DNA of 32,261 nt, from positions 1 through 32,261 of the forward strand of contig NZ_JACHFM010000011.1 of assembly GCF_014201905.1 (NCBI RefSeq), read 5' to 3'. The notes beneath the pieces were generated by a model, which saw only the letters and a program-made list of their open reading frames with translations, searched no databases and had not been told where the DNA came from. Below are positions 6,501 through 14,621 of this stretch, one piece after another; the stretch's first letter is position 1; every line of letters begins with the position of its first letter. The position numbers were made by a program, and so were the translations under genes. Origin of the DNA: Amaricoccus macauensis (lineage in GTDB: Bacteria > Pseudomonadota > Alphaproteobacteria > Rhodobacterales > Rhodobacteraceae).

Positions 6501-8504
6501 ATCAACATCGAGGCGGTCTACCACGGTATCATGGACGGCGACTACGTGCCCTTCGAGGGCATCTGCCTCACCGACACCTTTCAGATGTACGAGAGCGATG
6601 ACCTGATCTCGCACTACATGCCGGACAATTCCGAGCGCAGAAGGAAGCAGAAGGCGACCGACATTCGGGTGATTGTCGGAAACCCGCCTTATTCCGTGGG
6701 GCAGGAGACTGTCGACGACAACAACGAGAATGTCAGTTACCCGCAGCTCGATAGTCGCATCAGAGACACCTACGCCGCCCACACTGCTTCGAGTCTGAAA
6801 CGAAAGCTGTACGACAGCTACATTCGGGCCATCCGCTGGGCTTCCGATCGGATTGGAGAAGCCGGGATCGTGGCTTACGTCACCAACGCCGGTTGGATCG
6901 AAGGCACCGGCGCGGACGGGATGCGGGCGTGCCTGGCAAAGGAGTTCACCGACCTCTACGTCTTTCACCTTCGCGGTAATCAGCGCACCAGCGGAGAGCG
7001 ATCACGCAAGGAGGGCGGCAAGATCTTCGGGTCGGGTAGCCGAGCGCCCATTGCCATCAGCGTCTTTGTCAAGAACCCCGACGCGGCGGAGCATGGCCGT
7101 ATCTTCTTCCACGACATCGGTGACTACCTGGACCAGAAGCAGAAGCTGACCATCATCCGCGACTTCGGCGCAGTCAGCGGCATCAGAAAGTCGGATGGCT
7201 GGCAGGCTATCAATCCTGACGATCAGAACGACTGGCTGAACCAGCGCGACACCAACTTCGACAAGTTTATTATAATAGGCGACAAGAAATGTAAATCTGA
7301 TCCGAATCTATTTTCGGTGTATTCCCTCGGCGTAGCCACAGGTAGGGATGCATGGGCATACAATTACTCTAAGCATTCACTTAAGAGTAATATCGATAAG
7401 ATGATTGACATCTATAACGTTGAGCGTGCCCGGGTCAGTGGTCTGCCCGGAAAGCTCGAGGATCACCTGACGTTCGACGGTTCGAAGATAAGCTGGACTG
7501 TCGGTCTCAAGCGGGACGCAGCTCGCAACCTGCCTCTGTCCAGTTCAGATGGCACCTTCATCGAGAGCCTCTACAGGCCATTCGACCATGAGTGGCTCTT
7601 CTTCGGTCCTCGGCTAAACGAGCGCACCGGCCAGATGTCGCAGGTCTTCGAAGACGGCATGGCAGAGAACTTGGTCATTGGTCTTCCCGGACCAGGCTTT
7701 CGCGGAGCATTTTCGGTTCTCATGTCGAATAGAGTTCCGGCGTTGCATGCCGCTGATCGAGACGGAGCACAATACTTCCCGCTCTACCTCTACGAACCGC
7801 AGGGTGAAGAGTCCGAGGGCCTCTTCCGAAGCCGGTCTTCCGGTCCCAAGCGCCGTGACGCGATCACCGATGCCGGGCTGGCCTATTTCGAGGCGGCCTA
7901 CCCAGGCGAGGCAATTACCAAAGAGGACATCTTCTACTACGTCTACGGCCTGCTGCATTCCCGAGACTACCGCGACCGCTTCGCCGACAACCTGACCAAG
8001 GAACTGCCCCGCATCCCTGGCGTGAAGACCTACGCCGACTTCCGCGCATTCTCCGACGCCGGGCGGCGCCTTGGCGATCTCCACGTCAACTACGAGACGG
8101 TGGGCCCCTACCCGGTGAACTACAAGCAGGGCGATCCCCGCACCTGGGTCGTCAAGAACCCCGAGGCCTTCTACCGGGTCACAAAGATGAAGTTTGGCGG
8201 CATACGCGGCGGCATCGACAAGTCAACGGTCATCTACAACGCCGACATCACGATGCAGGACGTACCGCTCGAAGCCTACGAATACGTGGTCAACGGGAAG
8301 CCCGCGCTGGAGTGGGTGATGGAGCGGCAGGTCGTGAAGACCGATAAGGACAGCGGGATCGTCAACGACGCCAACCGCTATGCAATCGAGACTGTGGGCG
8401 ATCCCGCCTACCCGCTGGAGCTCTTCCAGCGCGTGATCACCGTCAGCCTTGAGACGATGAAGATCGTCCGGGGCCTGCCAAAGTTGGAGCTGCCCGATAG
8501 CTGA
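3555..8504 (+). CDS. Type ISP restriction-modification enzyme (single chain)
   Basis: A 1649-residue enzyme uniting nuclease, translocase, methylase and target recognition, as in LlaGI/LlaBIII (about 1570-1620 residues). The N-terminal Mrr-like PD-(D/E)XK nuclease shows G-I-D82 and Q97-C-K99. The SF2 motor has Walker A ACGTGKT (210-216), a DEAH box at 341-344, M-T-A-T-P-R and QSVGRVMRR (from 598). A short Gly/Ser-rich linker (about 700-725) leads to a coupler. The gamma-type N6-adenine methylase has Y-T-P (motif X), DPFVGTGTF (from 937) and NPPY (1043-1046). The C-terminal 450 residues are the target recognition domain. In the family these enzymes methylate one strand of an asymmetric site, and unmethylated head-to-head sites trigger translocation and cleavage. 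All key residues are present, so it looks active. ATG 3555 follows a GAGG. The specificity cannot be predicted. Confidence 0.93.
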   Translation: MNRSVAHPAATAEEKRLHPLQALLAQYRSAARTEREKGTYFERLTIAFLEHDPIQVEQYDGIWTYAEWAKKNGWDGRDTGIDLVAKLRHEHGYAAIQCKFYDPDHRIRKEDIDSFISASGKDPFKRRVIIDTTQKEWSENAETMIRGQAIPAIRIGLLDLQESPIQWEVFAAKDEIVLAEKKKLRPHQSDALRDVRNGLAQADRGKMIMACGTGKTFTSLKIAEDLVGKGGSVLYLVPSLALMSQTVREWTADAEIPLRSFAVCSDSQVGKRRQNSDDIAEIDILDLAFPATTDAARLTFRAKVAAPDELTVVFATYQSIQVIADAQKTHGLPAFDLIVCDEAHRTTGATLAGEDESNFVKVHSDATIRGKKRLYMTATPRIFGDSVKARAEEADAILASMDDEALFGETLFYRGFSWAVQNSLLSDYKVVVLAMDEGLVSAAVQKRLGDGTSELVLDDATKIVGCYKALTKADMKLDVAADPLPMKRAVAFCKDIRSSKLIRDEFAAVVNEFLGTDDLIDDDDEEAAGQLRCEIEHVDGTFNAKRRGVLLDWLKSETGENVCRILTNARCLSEGVDVPALDAIMFLHPRKSQIDVVQSVGRVMRRAEGKKMGYVILPVGVPAGVPPEQALSDNEKYRVVWQILNALRAHDDRFDATINKALLGQDVSGSIEIIGVTADSEELKAVTATVHDLPTRAKKRGSGIGTSGCGARGSDGDSTAPQQGELSFSVDEFSRAIMAKIVKKCGTRDYWEDWATNIAEIAKNHITRLTGILKEPGTAARVAFDGFLGELRDDLNDSITEADAIEMLAQHIITRPVFEVLFEGHQFTSENPVSRAMQRVLDVLDEANLDKESKDLEKFYASVRMRATGITDPQAKQRLIVELYDKFFRKAFPRTTEKLGIVYTPVEIVDFIIHSVNEMLLEHFGQTLGSKGVHIIDPFVGTGTFITRLLQSGLIGPEEMERKYREELHANEIVLLAYYIAAINIEAVYHGIMDGDYVPFEGICLTDTFQMYESDDLISHYMPDNSERRRKQKATDIRVIVGNPPYSVGQETVDDNNENVSYPQLDSRIRDTYAAHTASSLKRKLYDSYIRAIRWASDRIGEAGIVAYVTNAGWIEGTGADGMRACLAKEFTDLYVFHLRGNQRTSGERSRKEGGKIFGSGSRAPIAISVFVKNPDAAEHGRIFFHDIGDYLDQKQKLTIIRDFGAVSGIRKSDGWQAINPDDQNDWLNQRDTNFDKFIIIGDKKCKSDPNLFSVYSLGVATGRDAWAYNYSKHSLKSNIDKMIDIYNVERARVSGLPGKLEDHLTFDGSKISWTVGLKRDAARNLPLSSSDGTFIESLYRPFDHEWLFFGPRLNERTGQMSQVFEDGMAENLVIGLPGPGFRGAFSVLMSNRVPALHAADRDGAQYFPLYLYEPQGEESEGLFRSRSSGPKRRDAITDAGLAYFEAAYPGEAITKEDIFYYVYGLLHSRDYRDRFADNLTKELPRIPGVKTYADFRAFSDAGRRLGDLHVNYETVGPYPVNYKQGDPRTWVVKNPEAFYRVTKMKFGGIRGGIDKSTVIYNADITMQDVPLEAYEYVVNGKPALEWVMERQVVKTDKDSGIVNDANRYAIETVGDPAYPLELFQRVITVSLETMKIVRGLPKLELPDS

Positions 8505-8541
8505 GAACCTTAGTCAGGTGAAAGGGTCATGCCCTCTACAG

Positions 8542-10971
8542 TTAAGCAACCGCCCGATCGGCGACGTAGAGCCTTGGATCCCAGCGGCTTGTAGTTTGGC
8601 CAATCGAGTTCCGGCCCAATTCGATGATGTTGAGGCGATCTCCCTCAAATGCTGGGCTAAGCTCTAGTGTCAAATAATCGAATAGTGACCGCTCATGGAC
8701 GGCAATAACAACCTGCCGCTGCATCTGCTTGGAAAGAGTCCGCAGCAAGGCTGCGAACTGGGAGATATGGACCTCATCCATGCTTTGAACGGGGTCGTCC
8801 ACCACAAGCAGCGGGAGCCTAGCTGGCACCGATAGGTGGAGGGCGAGGAAGAGAGTGAGCGCTGCTGTATTGAGATTACCGGCGCTCAGCATAGCGCGCG
8901 GATTGCCGCCCTTGCCACCACGCCTGTGATGAGTTTCAAGTACCGCCTCGATGTCCGCCCCCGCAGAATCCGGAATGGCAAAGGCGGGAATGAACGGCTC
9001 CTCAGGCGCAAGCCGAACGAAAAGGTCGCGCCAAACCATGTTCAGCTGATCGTTGAACACTCTTCGGACGACTCGGCCGCGAGCTTCACGCGTTTGTCTC
9101 GCCAAATCCTTGGCGAGGTCGATAACCTTGTCGGCTTCGGCCTTCTGCCCTTTCAACTGAGTAAGCTCGCCCTCGGCCGCTCGCTGCTGCGCCTGCAAAC
9201 TGGCGCGATTGTCTCGCGCGGCCGCAAGGGAAGTCACTGTCTCGCCGACCGACCGGCGGATACTCTGGCGCTGAGTTAGGGCAGCTTCACGTTGCTCGAT
9301 TGCAGACCTAATGCTTTGTAGAAGCTGTACGGTCGGGATGTCATCCCCGGCCGCGTCCCTGACCCTAAGCCGCCGCGCCAGATCGTCGAGGCCGCTGCGG
9401 AGCACGATTGCCGATTGATCCGCGTTCTGCAGCGTTAGGAACGTCTGCGCAGCGCGGGCGCTCTCCGAGCGCAGTTGGTCCCCCTCCTGCATTTGTGACA
9501 GAGTGTCGATGAGTTGGCGCGCGACCTCGGTCAGGTTGGCTGCGCGTGTCTTGAGCGCACTGAGCTCTGCCTCGGCGAGCAGCGTGCTGTTGGCAGCCTG
9601 CCACTCCCGATCGAACCGCACTACCTCGGCGTTATTTTGACTTCGGCCCTGAGTAAGCGCCTGCAGGCGGCCAGCCTGCTCCACGACCGCGGCTATCTTG
9701 GCAGCGACATGAGCAGAGAGCGGCGTCCTGGAAACTTCCGAGAAGTCACGATCGCAGACGGGGCAAATTTCGTCGTGTATGTGGGCGTTGAGATTGGAGA
9801 GCGCTCTGGCGGCAGATTCATTCGTCGCAGCTGAGGCTGCGATCTCCTCGTCGATCCGGACGAGGCGAGCACGCGCTTCGCCGAGCTGACGAGCAAGATC
9901 ATCGCGGCGATGGAGTGCAGATTCATGGGCCGCGAGCACGCGTTGCACCCGGTCGAGATCAGCCTCAATGCGCGCGCCGAGCACCTGGGCACGCTCGACA
10001 TAGTGGGATTCGCTGGACACCGAGACATCGGCAAAGAATGCGGCAGCGCGCCCGAGCAGTGCCTCGATGCGTTCGCCATGTTGGCCCGTCCAAGTCTGCA
10101 GGGCCGCGCTCGCAGCTTGACGGTTCGCTTCGATGCTGGTTCGCCCGGCAGCGCCGGGCGAATTTGCGATCGATGTCCAGCTCTCCTGCGAAACCTCTAC
10201 CTCGCGCTTCGCCCGGATGAGGTCGGTCAGCTCGGAATCTTCAGCATCGACCGCTAGCCGGCGGGCAAGGTCGTTCAGGTCCCCCATAGCGTCGAGTAGT
10301 GATGGATCAATCATCGCCAGCCGTTCGCGCAACTGCCCCTCCAGCGTGTTAATGAGTGTAGCCGCGTCGACCTCTTTCTGCAGGAAGACTTCGATCTCCC
10401 GCTCTCTAGCGGGAATGCTGTCGCGGATCTGCGCGTAGCTGGGGACGGGCCCCTTCAGGCGAGCGATGTTTCCGGCAGTGTACAGACCACCGATGAGCGC
10501 CTCCATGCGGTCAAGGCCAAGCAATTCCTTCACGAAACGCGTGAGAGGAGAATCCGACTTCTTCTCGGTGTACTGGTAGATCTCCAGCAATCGGCCGAGG
10601 GTAGATTGCGCGAGATAGCTCCGCTCACTGAAGAAACCGGCATCGGGGCCGACAAGGATAGGGGTTCCGGTAATCTCACTGGTCGTGATCCGGATTTCCG
10701 CCTTCCGGACCAGCCCATCGGCTTCGGCAACCTCAAGCCGGACTTCGCCAAACGGCCTGCCCTTGTGCGGCAGATAGGCGAGATAGTCGGGATCCGCGCG
10801 CGACAGCGACGGCACCGCGCCAGTGAGCGCCAGCTCAATGGCGGAGAGAAGGCTGGTTTTGCCTGCTCCATTCGGACCGTGGATGAGAACAATCGGAGCA
10901 TCCAGCGAGACGTTGACCTCGCCGTCGATGCTGCGGAAGTCTCTTACACAGAGCGACTTCAAGCGGGTCAT
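8542..10971 (-). CDS. SMC/Rad50-like ATPase with zinc hook (LmuB-like)
   Basis: An 809-residue ATPase of the SMC/RecF/Rad50 group. Walker A is GPNGAGKT (32-39). A long helical region follows with C-P-V-C at 403-406, a Rad50-type zinc hook, and a second coiled coil to about 640. The C-terminal head has an ABC signature-like M-L-S-A-G-N-L-N and Walker B LLVVDDPVQSMDE (DD at 725-726), followed by an H-loop H-E-R. The start overlaps the stop of the preceding 191-residue protein by 4 nt. The VDDPVQSMD form of Walker B is typical for ABC-3C and Lamassu SMC components. In Lamassu the SMC subunit senses unusual DNA ends or structures and releases the effector; here the likely effector is the SIR2 protein. 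The ATPase class is sure; the Lamassu assignment is inferred from gene order. Confidence 0.85.
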   Translation of the reverse strand: MTRLKSLCVRDFRSIDGEVNVSLDAPIVLIHGPNGAGKTSLLSAIELALTGAVPSLSRADPDYLAYLPHKGRPFGEVRLEVAEADGLVRKAEIRITTSEITGTPILVGPDAGFFSERSYLAQSTLGRLLEIYQYTEKKSDSPLTRFVKELLGLDRMEALIGGLYTAGNIARLKGPVPSYAQIRDSIPAREREIEVFLQKEVDAATLINTLEGQLRERLAMIDPSLLDAMGDLNDLARRLAVDAEDSELTDLIRAKREVEVSQESWTSIANSPGAAGRTSIEANRQAASAALQTWTGQHGERIEALLGRAAAFFADVSVSSESHYVERAQVLGARIEADLDRVQRVLAAHESALHRRDDLARQLGEARARLVRIDEEIAASAATNESAARALSNLNAHIHDEICPVCDRDFSEVSRTPLSAHVAAKIAAVVEQAGRLQALTQGRSQNNAEVVRFDREWQAANSTLLAEAELSALKTRAANLTEVARQLIDTLSQMQEGDQLRSESARAAQTFLTLQNADQSAIVLRSGLDDLARRLRVRDAAGDDIPTVQLLQSIRSAIEQREAALTQRQSIRRSVGETVTSLAAARDNRASLQAQQRAAEGELTQLKGQKAEADKVIDLAKDLARQTREARGRVVRRVFNDQLNMVWRDLFVRLAPEEPFIPAFAIPDSAGADIEAVLETHHRRGGKGGNPRAMLSAGNLNTAALTLFLALHLSVPARLPLLVVDDPVQSMDEVHISQFAALLRTLSKQMQRQVVIAVHERSLFDYLTLELSPAFEGDRLNIIELGRNSIGQTTSRWDPRLYVADRAVA

Positions 10972-11543
10972 CCCAGTGATTCCTCGTCTGTGTGGGGATC
11001 AGGGCCGAGGATCGCGTTCAATGCGGCGTGGAAGCGGGTTCGAACCTCCTCTTCGCCAAGCTTAGAGGCATCGACGAGTTCGGCTGCGAGAGGGTTGTTG
11101 GGTAACGTGAGAACCTCGCCGGCACCCAGATCGTGATCCGCATAAAGCGTCTCCGGTAATCTCAGGGGCAGCAGGACCGCTAACCTGTCTATGAGATCGT
11201 CCGGATCAATTGCCTCCCCCACTGGCAGGATGCGGCCGACTTGCGCGAGAGCCTCGAGGGTTTTGCCGACAGGTCGCGGACCGACAATCACCGTCGTGAG
11301 CGGGCGGTGCGACCGCATAACGTCAAGCGCTCGGGCGATGCCCTCGATTTGCTGGAGAACCTTTCGCTCGCCAACTGCAGCCATATCCCCGATGACTACG
11401 AGATCGGCTGAGTGACCAACGCCAACGAATGCACCAGCTACGTCGAAGTCGAGGCCTGCCATCTGCAAAGGCGACGGGATCCGCCTATAGCCTGCGCTCA
11501 CAAGGAGGTCCGCCACCCGCTCCGCGGGAACCGCCGCCGTCAT
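10968..11543 (-). CDS. Middle component of SIR2-SMC defence operon (LmuC-like position)
   Basis: A 191-residue protein whose family I do not recognise with certainty. It has an alpha/beta N-terminal half: L-D-F-D-V-A-G-A-F-V at 31-40, S-A-D-L-V-V-I-G-D at 45-53, and helix E-R-K-V-L-Q-Q-I-E. Such alternation of acidic residues and strands could be a worn PD-(D/E)XK-like core, but no clear catalytic set is seen. GPRPVGKT (88-95) fits the P-loop pattern GxxxxGKT after a beta strand, without an obvious Walker B. It overlaps the SIR2 gene (4 nt) and the SMC gene (4 nt). Its size and position between effector and SMC ATPase match the third Lamassu/ABC-3C component (LmuC, or DdmB of Vibrio), which bridges sensor and effector. 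Confidence 0.6.
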   Translation of the reverse strand: MTAAVPAERVADLLVSAGYRRIPSPLQMAGLDFDVAGAFVGVGHSADLVVIGDMAAVGERKVLQQIEGIARALDVMRSHRPLTTVIVGPRPVGKTLEALAQVGRILPVGEAIDPDDLIDRLAVLLPLRLPETLYADHDLGAGEVLTLPNNPLAAELVDASKLGEEEVRTRFHAALNAILGPDPHTDEESLG

Positions 11544-13246
11544 AATGCCACCTTACTACGAAAGCGCTCGAGGAGATCCTCGACGTTGGTCCCACCCGCT
11601 AGAAGTTCTACCATGCTGACCTCCCGCGTTGCCGGAAGGCCTGTTCGACCGGGCGCGCGTCGCGGGTAGCGCGGCATGGCGGGAGGGTTCTCATGGCTAT
11701 GGATGATCACGGCGTCGTCCTTAGCGATTAGACCGTTGATCCCCAGTTGGATAGCGGCACGCGGGTTGGACGCGAAGTAGACCTTGGCGGGGCCACTGCG
11801 CCCGACAAGCACGAGTGCTCCCGACGCGGTAGCATCGATGTCTGCCTTGCTCGCGGTCCACATGCCCCGTTCGAGACCGAGGCCGATTAATCCCGAAGCA
11901 ATGGCAAACTGGCAGACGCCGCTTCCAGAAAGAGTTGGGTCCGCAGGCATGCGATCAAGAGGATCCGGCGAAATCGGAGCATAGAGGCCATTGGCCGGAT
12001 CTGGGAGTGTTCCTTCGCGCAACATCGAGATCGTTCGTCCGGAATGTCGGAGTAGCTCAATCACTGCCTCTGCGGTCGGAGACAGCGCATCAGCGATGGC
12101 ATTCCGCGCATGGACAAGGCCACCATGTAGTTTGTCCCGGTCGGCGTCTGCTAGACCGGCTACTCCGTGCCCGACGAGCATCTTCAGCTTCGATGTGAGA
12201 ACGTAGAGAAGCAGGGAAAGCAACAACGGCTTGGCATAGGCCTGTACGAGCGCCTCTGTCTCCATCTCCGGCCGGTTCGCCGGTACGTAGTCGCGATGGT
12301 AAACGTTCTGGAGTAGGCTTTCTTGGTCACCCCCAAGCGCGTTCTCCGAAAATGCATAGGCTGGCGGATGGGAAGGCCAACGCCAAGCCATCTGCGCTTG
12401 CGCCGCAGCGAATAGGCCCTGAATATTTGAGTCCTGTGCCGACAGACCGAGCATCAGAGTTGGCTTGGTCACGATCAGATTGGTTAGGAACGGCCCCATC
12501 ACCGGGTTATTGGCGACCCAGCCGTTGATCTGGTTCTGCCGGGCGACAAGAAGTGCGCGGAAGTCCGCGGGATTGTCACGCGCCGCCTGCGCACAGCCGT
12601 GAAACTTGTAGAGGTTTGCGCGCCTGCGGCCCTGTCGAACATCATTGGGCGCGACCACAACGCGAAGGATAGGCTGAGCGCCCGCCAAGAGTATGACGGC
12701 ACGCTCCACCAGAGGATCCCAGTTCGCCGACGGCAACTCGGAGGCAACACCTTCGATTGCGAGTGCCGCAAGGCAAAGATGCTCGGCATCAGGTTCGACC
12801 GTGGGATTGGAGTAGATGGTGGCCGCCCCAAGCACGTCCCAGAGTAAGTAATCTGCCGCCTCTCCATCGACCGTAACGTTGAGCATCCGAGCGTAATTGT
12901 TGACCAAACGGATGGCGAGCGCGTCAAAGTCCGGCCATTGGTCAGGCGCCTGAGCATAGTCGATACCAGCCCATTCGGCCTCGCTTGGATTCGCAAGCGC
13001 GACGACCGTGGCGAGGGCCTTACGAAAGCGGCAGCCGGCGTTGGCCTGATCGATGCGACACTGAAGCGTCACCAGCACGCGCTTTGCGAGGTCGCGCAGA
13101 TCTGGCATGCGCTCCCTGGAGATGCCCGAGCCCAGCCAGAATGTATACTGATCGTTGGCAACGCCCTCGGCGATCTCGCGCTTCGGACCCTCCAGCATCT
13201 CAAGTGTTGCGCGGATGGTGATCGTGGCAGCGGCGGGAGGCGGCAT
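11540..13246 (-). CDS. SIR2-domain protein, probable NAD-degrading effector
   Basis: A 568-residue protein with a divergent SIR2 fold in its first 285 residues. It has F-W-L-G-S-G-I-S (36-43, equivalent to GAGIS), M-P-D-L-R-D-L, S-A-N-W-D-P-L-V-E-R-A (173-183, matching the TTNYDxLLExA motif with N175 and D177), K-F-H-G (214-217, catalytic His216) and L-M-L-G-L-S-A-Q-D-S-N-I (264-275, the usual GxSxxDxNI end). Asn and His, needed for NAD cleavage in defence SIR2 proteins, are both kept. The C-terminal 280 residues have no known domain I can name. The gene leads a three-gene operon (4-nt overlap with the next). The ATG at 13246 has a poor Shine-Dalgarno; ATG 13198 is an alternative. The likely role is NAD depletion upon phage sensing. 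Confidence 0.78.
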   Translation of the reverse strand: MPPPAAATITIRATLEMLEGPKREIAEGVANDQYTFWLGSGISRERMPDLRDLAKRVLVTLQCRIDQANAGCRFRKALATVVALANPSEAEWAGIDYAQAPDQWPDFDALAIRLVNNYARMLNVTVDGEAADYLLWDVLGAATIYSNPTVEPDAEHLCLAALAIEGVASELPSANWDPLVERAVILLAGAQPILRVVVAPNDVRQGRRRANLYKFHGCAQAARDNPADFRALLVARQNQINGWVANNPVMGPFLTNLIVTKPTLMLGLSAQDSNIQGLFAAAQAQMAWRWPSHPPAYAFSENALGGDQESLLQNVYHRDYVPANRPEMETEALVQAYAKPLLLSLLLYVLTSKLKMLVGHGVAGLADADRDKLHGGLVHARNAIADALSPTAEAVIELLRHSGRTISMLREGTLPDPANGLYAPISPDPLDRMPADPTLSGSGVCQFAIASGLIGLGLERGMWTASKADIDATASGALVLVGRSGPAKVYFASNPRAAIQLGINGLIAKDDAVIIHSHENPPAMPRYPRRAPGRTGLPATREVSMVELLAGGTNVEDLLERFRSKVAL

Positions 13247-13490
13247 TTATACTCATCGTGGGGAAGCATGCTGGGAAAGAGAATCATTTCATTCTAGCGA
13301 GATCTCTAGCTCCGTGCCCACTTCAGATCTCGAAGCGCGTCAATGCCCGCTCTCGCGCGAACGTCACCAAGTCCACAGCGGGAAATCATCCAGAAATGGG
13401 CCTCGGCAAAATTGTTCTATTGATCCGACGGGCGTCTCGACTTACCGGCAAGAGCGTGGAGCGAGACGAAACGCGACAAGCAGGAAAGCG

Positions 13491-13955
13491 ATGGACAACG
13501 AGACTTCGATCGACCGCAACGAGCTTCTCGCCCTCACGGCCGAGATCGTCTCGGCCTATGTCGGGAACAACGCCCTCGACACCGGCACGGTGCCTGACGT
13601 GATCGGCGCGGTCTTCGCCAAGCTCACCGAGCTCTCGACCGACGAGAAGCCACTCCCGGAAACTCTGACGCCGGCGGTGCCGATCAAGCGCTCGGTGACG
13701 GACGACTACATCGTCTGCCTCGAGGACGGGAAGAAGCTGAAGATGCTGAAGCGGCACCTGATGACCGCCTACGGCATGACGCCTGAGGAATACCGGGCGA
13801 AGTGGGGCCTGAAGCCCGACTACCCGATGGTCGCCCCGACCTACGCCGCGAAGCGCCAGGAGCTCGCGAAGAAGATCGGGCTCGGCCGCAAGCCTCGCGC
13901 GCCCGAGCCTGCCGCGGCCCCGAGGGGGCGAACCAGGAAGAAGGCGGTCGCCTGA
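13491..13955 (+). CDS. mucR: MucR/Ros-family transcriptional regulator
   Basis: A 154-residue MucR-type regulator: helical N-terminus, then D-Y-I-V-C-L-E-D-G-K-K-L-K-M-L-K-R-H-L at 72-90 and G-M-T-P-E-E-Y-R-A-K-W-G-L-K-P-D-Y-P-M-V-A-P-T-Y-A-A at 95-120, both near-identical to the family. MucR binds AT-rich, T-A-step DNA as a silencer of horizontally acquired and surface genes. Of the zinc ligands of Ros (C-x2-C-x9-H-x4-H), here C76 and H89 remain, the second Cys is Asp79 and the last His is Tyr94. Some rhizobial relatives fold with altered or no zinc. ATG 13491 follows AGGAAAG. It is transcribed away from the SIR2 operon and may silence the element's own genes. The family is certain. Confidence 0.93.
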   Translation: MDNETSIDRNELLALTAEIVSAYVGNNALDTGTVPDVIGAVFAKLTELSTDEKPLPETLTPAVPIKRSVTDDYIVCLEDGKKLKMLKRHLMTAYGMTPEEYRAKWGLKPDYPMVAPTYAAKRQELAKKIGLGRKPRAPEPAAAPRGRTRKKAVA

Positions 13956-14091
13956 ACCTCGACGACCGTCGAAGGCATGCGCCATGGTCGACCAGGAGAC
14001 GATCGCGGCGGGGCCTCGCCGTCGAAGCGCGCAGGAACGGCGGTGGCGTCAGGCAGTTACCCGGTGATGGACTCCGCCGGGAGCCGAACGG

Positions 14092-14535
14092 ATGCGGGAC
14101 GTGCAACTCGAGGCGCTCGACATCTTCCTCCGCCTCTGCGCGGCGGGGGTCCTCGGCGCCGTCATCGGCTTCGAGCGCCGGGTTCATCACAAGGCGATCG
14201 GCATCGCCGGCATGATGCTGATCAGCATCGGCAGCACGACCTACATGCTCCTCGCGCGCCACCTGGCCGACGTAGACCCGGCATCGGTCAGCCGGACGCT
14301 GCAGGGCTTTCTCTCCGGAATCGGCTTTCTCGGCGGCGCGGTGATCTTCAAGAGCGGCTTCGACGTGAAGGGCATCAAGGCCGCGGCGGCGATCTGGATC
14401 ACCGGCGCGCTCGGGCTGGCGATCGCCACCTCCTACTGGCCGCTCGGCCTGGTCACCGGCGCCATCACCGCCCTCATCCTCTTCGTCGCCGACAGCTTCC
14501 CGGACGAGGTCCGCGAGGAGAAGCAGGAGCCGTGA
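14092..14535 (+). CDS. MgtC/SapB-family membrane protein
   Basis: A 147-residue inner-membrane protein. L-G-A-V-I-G-F-E-R-R (20-30) and the segment from G-F-L-S-G-I-G-F-L-G-G-A-V-I-F-K (about 71-86) to I-K-A-A-A-A-I-W-I-T-G-A-L-G-L are the MgtC/SapB signature. About four to five hydrophobic helices are visible, and the protein ends soon after the last one, so it lacks the soluble C-terminal ACT-like domain of Salmonella MgtC and resembles YhiD/SapB. Family members influence magnesium adaptation, intracellular survival or F-type ATP synthase; the role on a mobile element is unknown. ATG 14092 is preceded by GGGAG. It lies 136 bp after mucR in the same direction and could be co-transcribed. Confidence 0.88.
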   Translation: MRDVQLEALDIFLRLCAAGVLGAVIGFERRVHHKAIGIAGMMLISIGSTTYMLLARHLADVDPASVSRTLQGFLSGIGFLGGAVIFKSGFDVKGIKAAAAIWITGALGLAIATSYWPLGLVTGAITALILFVADSFPDEVREEKQEP

Positions 14536-14621
14536 CGCGCTTCACCAAGAGCGCTCGCCACCATTGCACCGCGGGCCCGATTCGACCGATCGTCGCCCGG
14601 GGGACTATCAGGGGCGGGGGC

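Noticed and set aside
8523-8535. AGGG-TCATG-CCCT as a terminator between the convergent ISP and SMC genes
   Set aside because: The stem is only four base pairs and has no T-run; too weak to call.
1346-13246. A Sir2-HerA defence pair
   Set aside because: Both families occur here, but they are 8.5 kb apart in separate operons with the Type ISP gene between them, and each has tighter partners by overlap.
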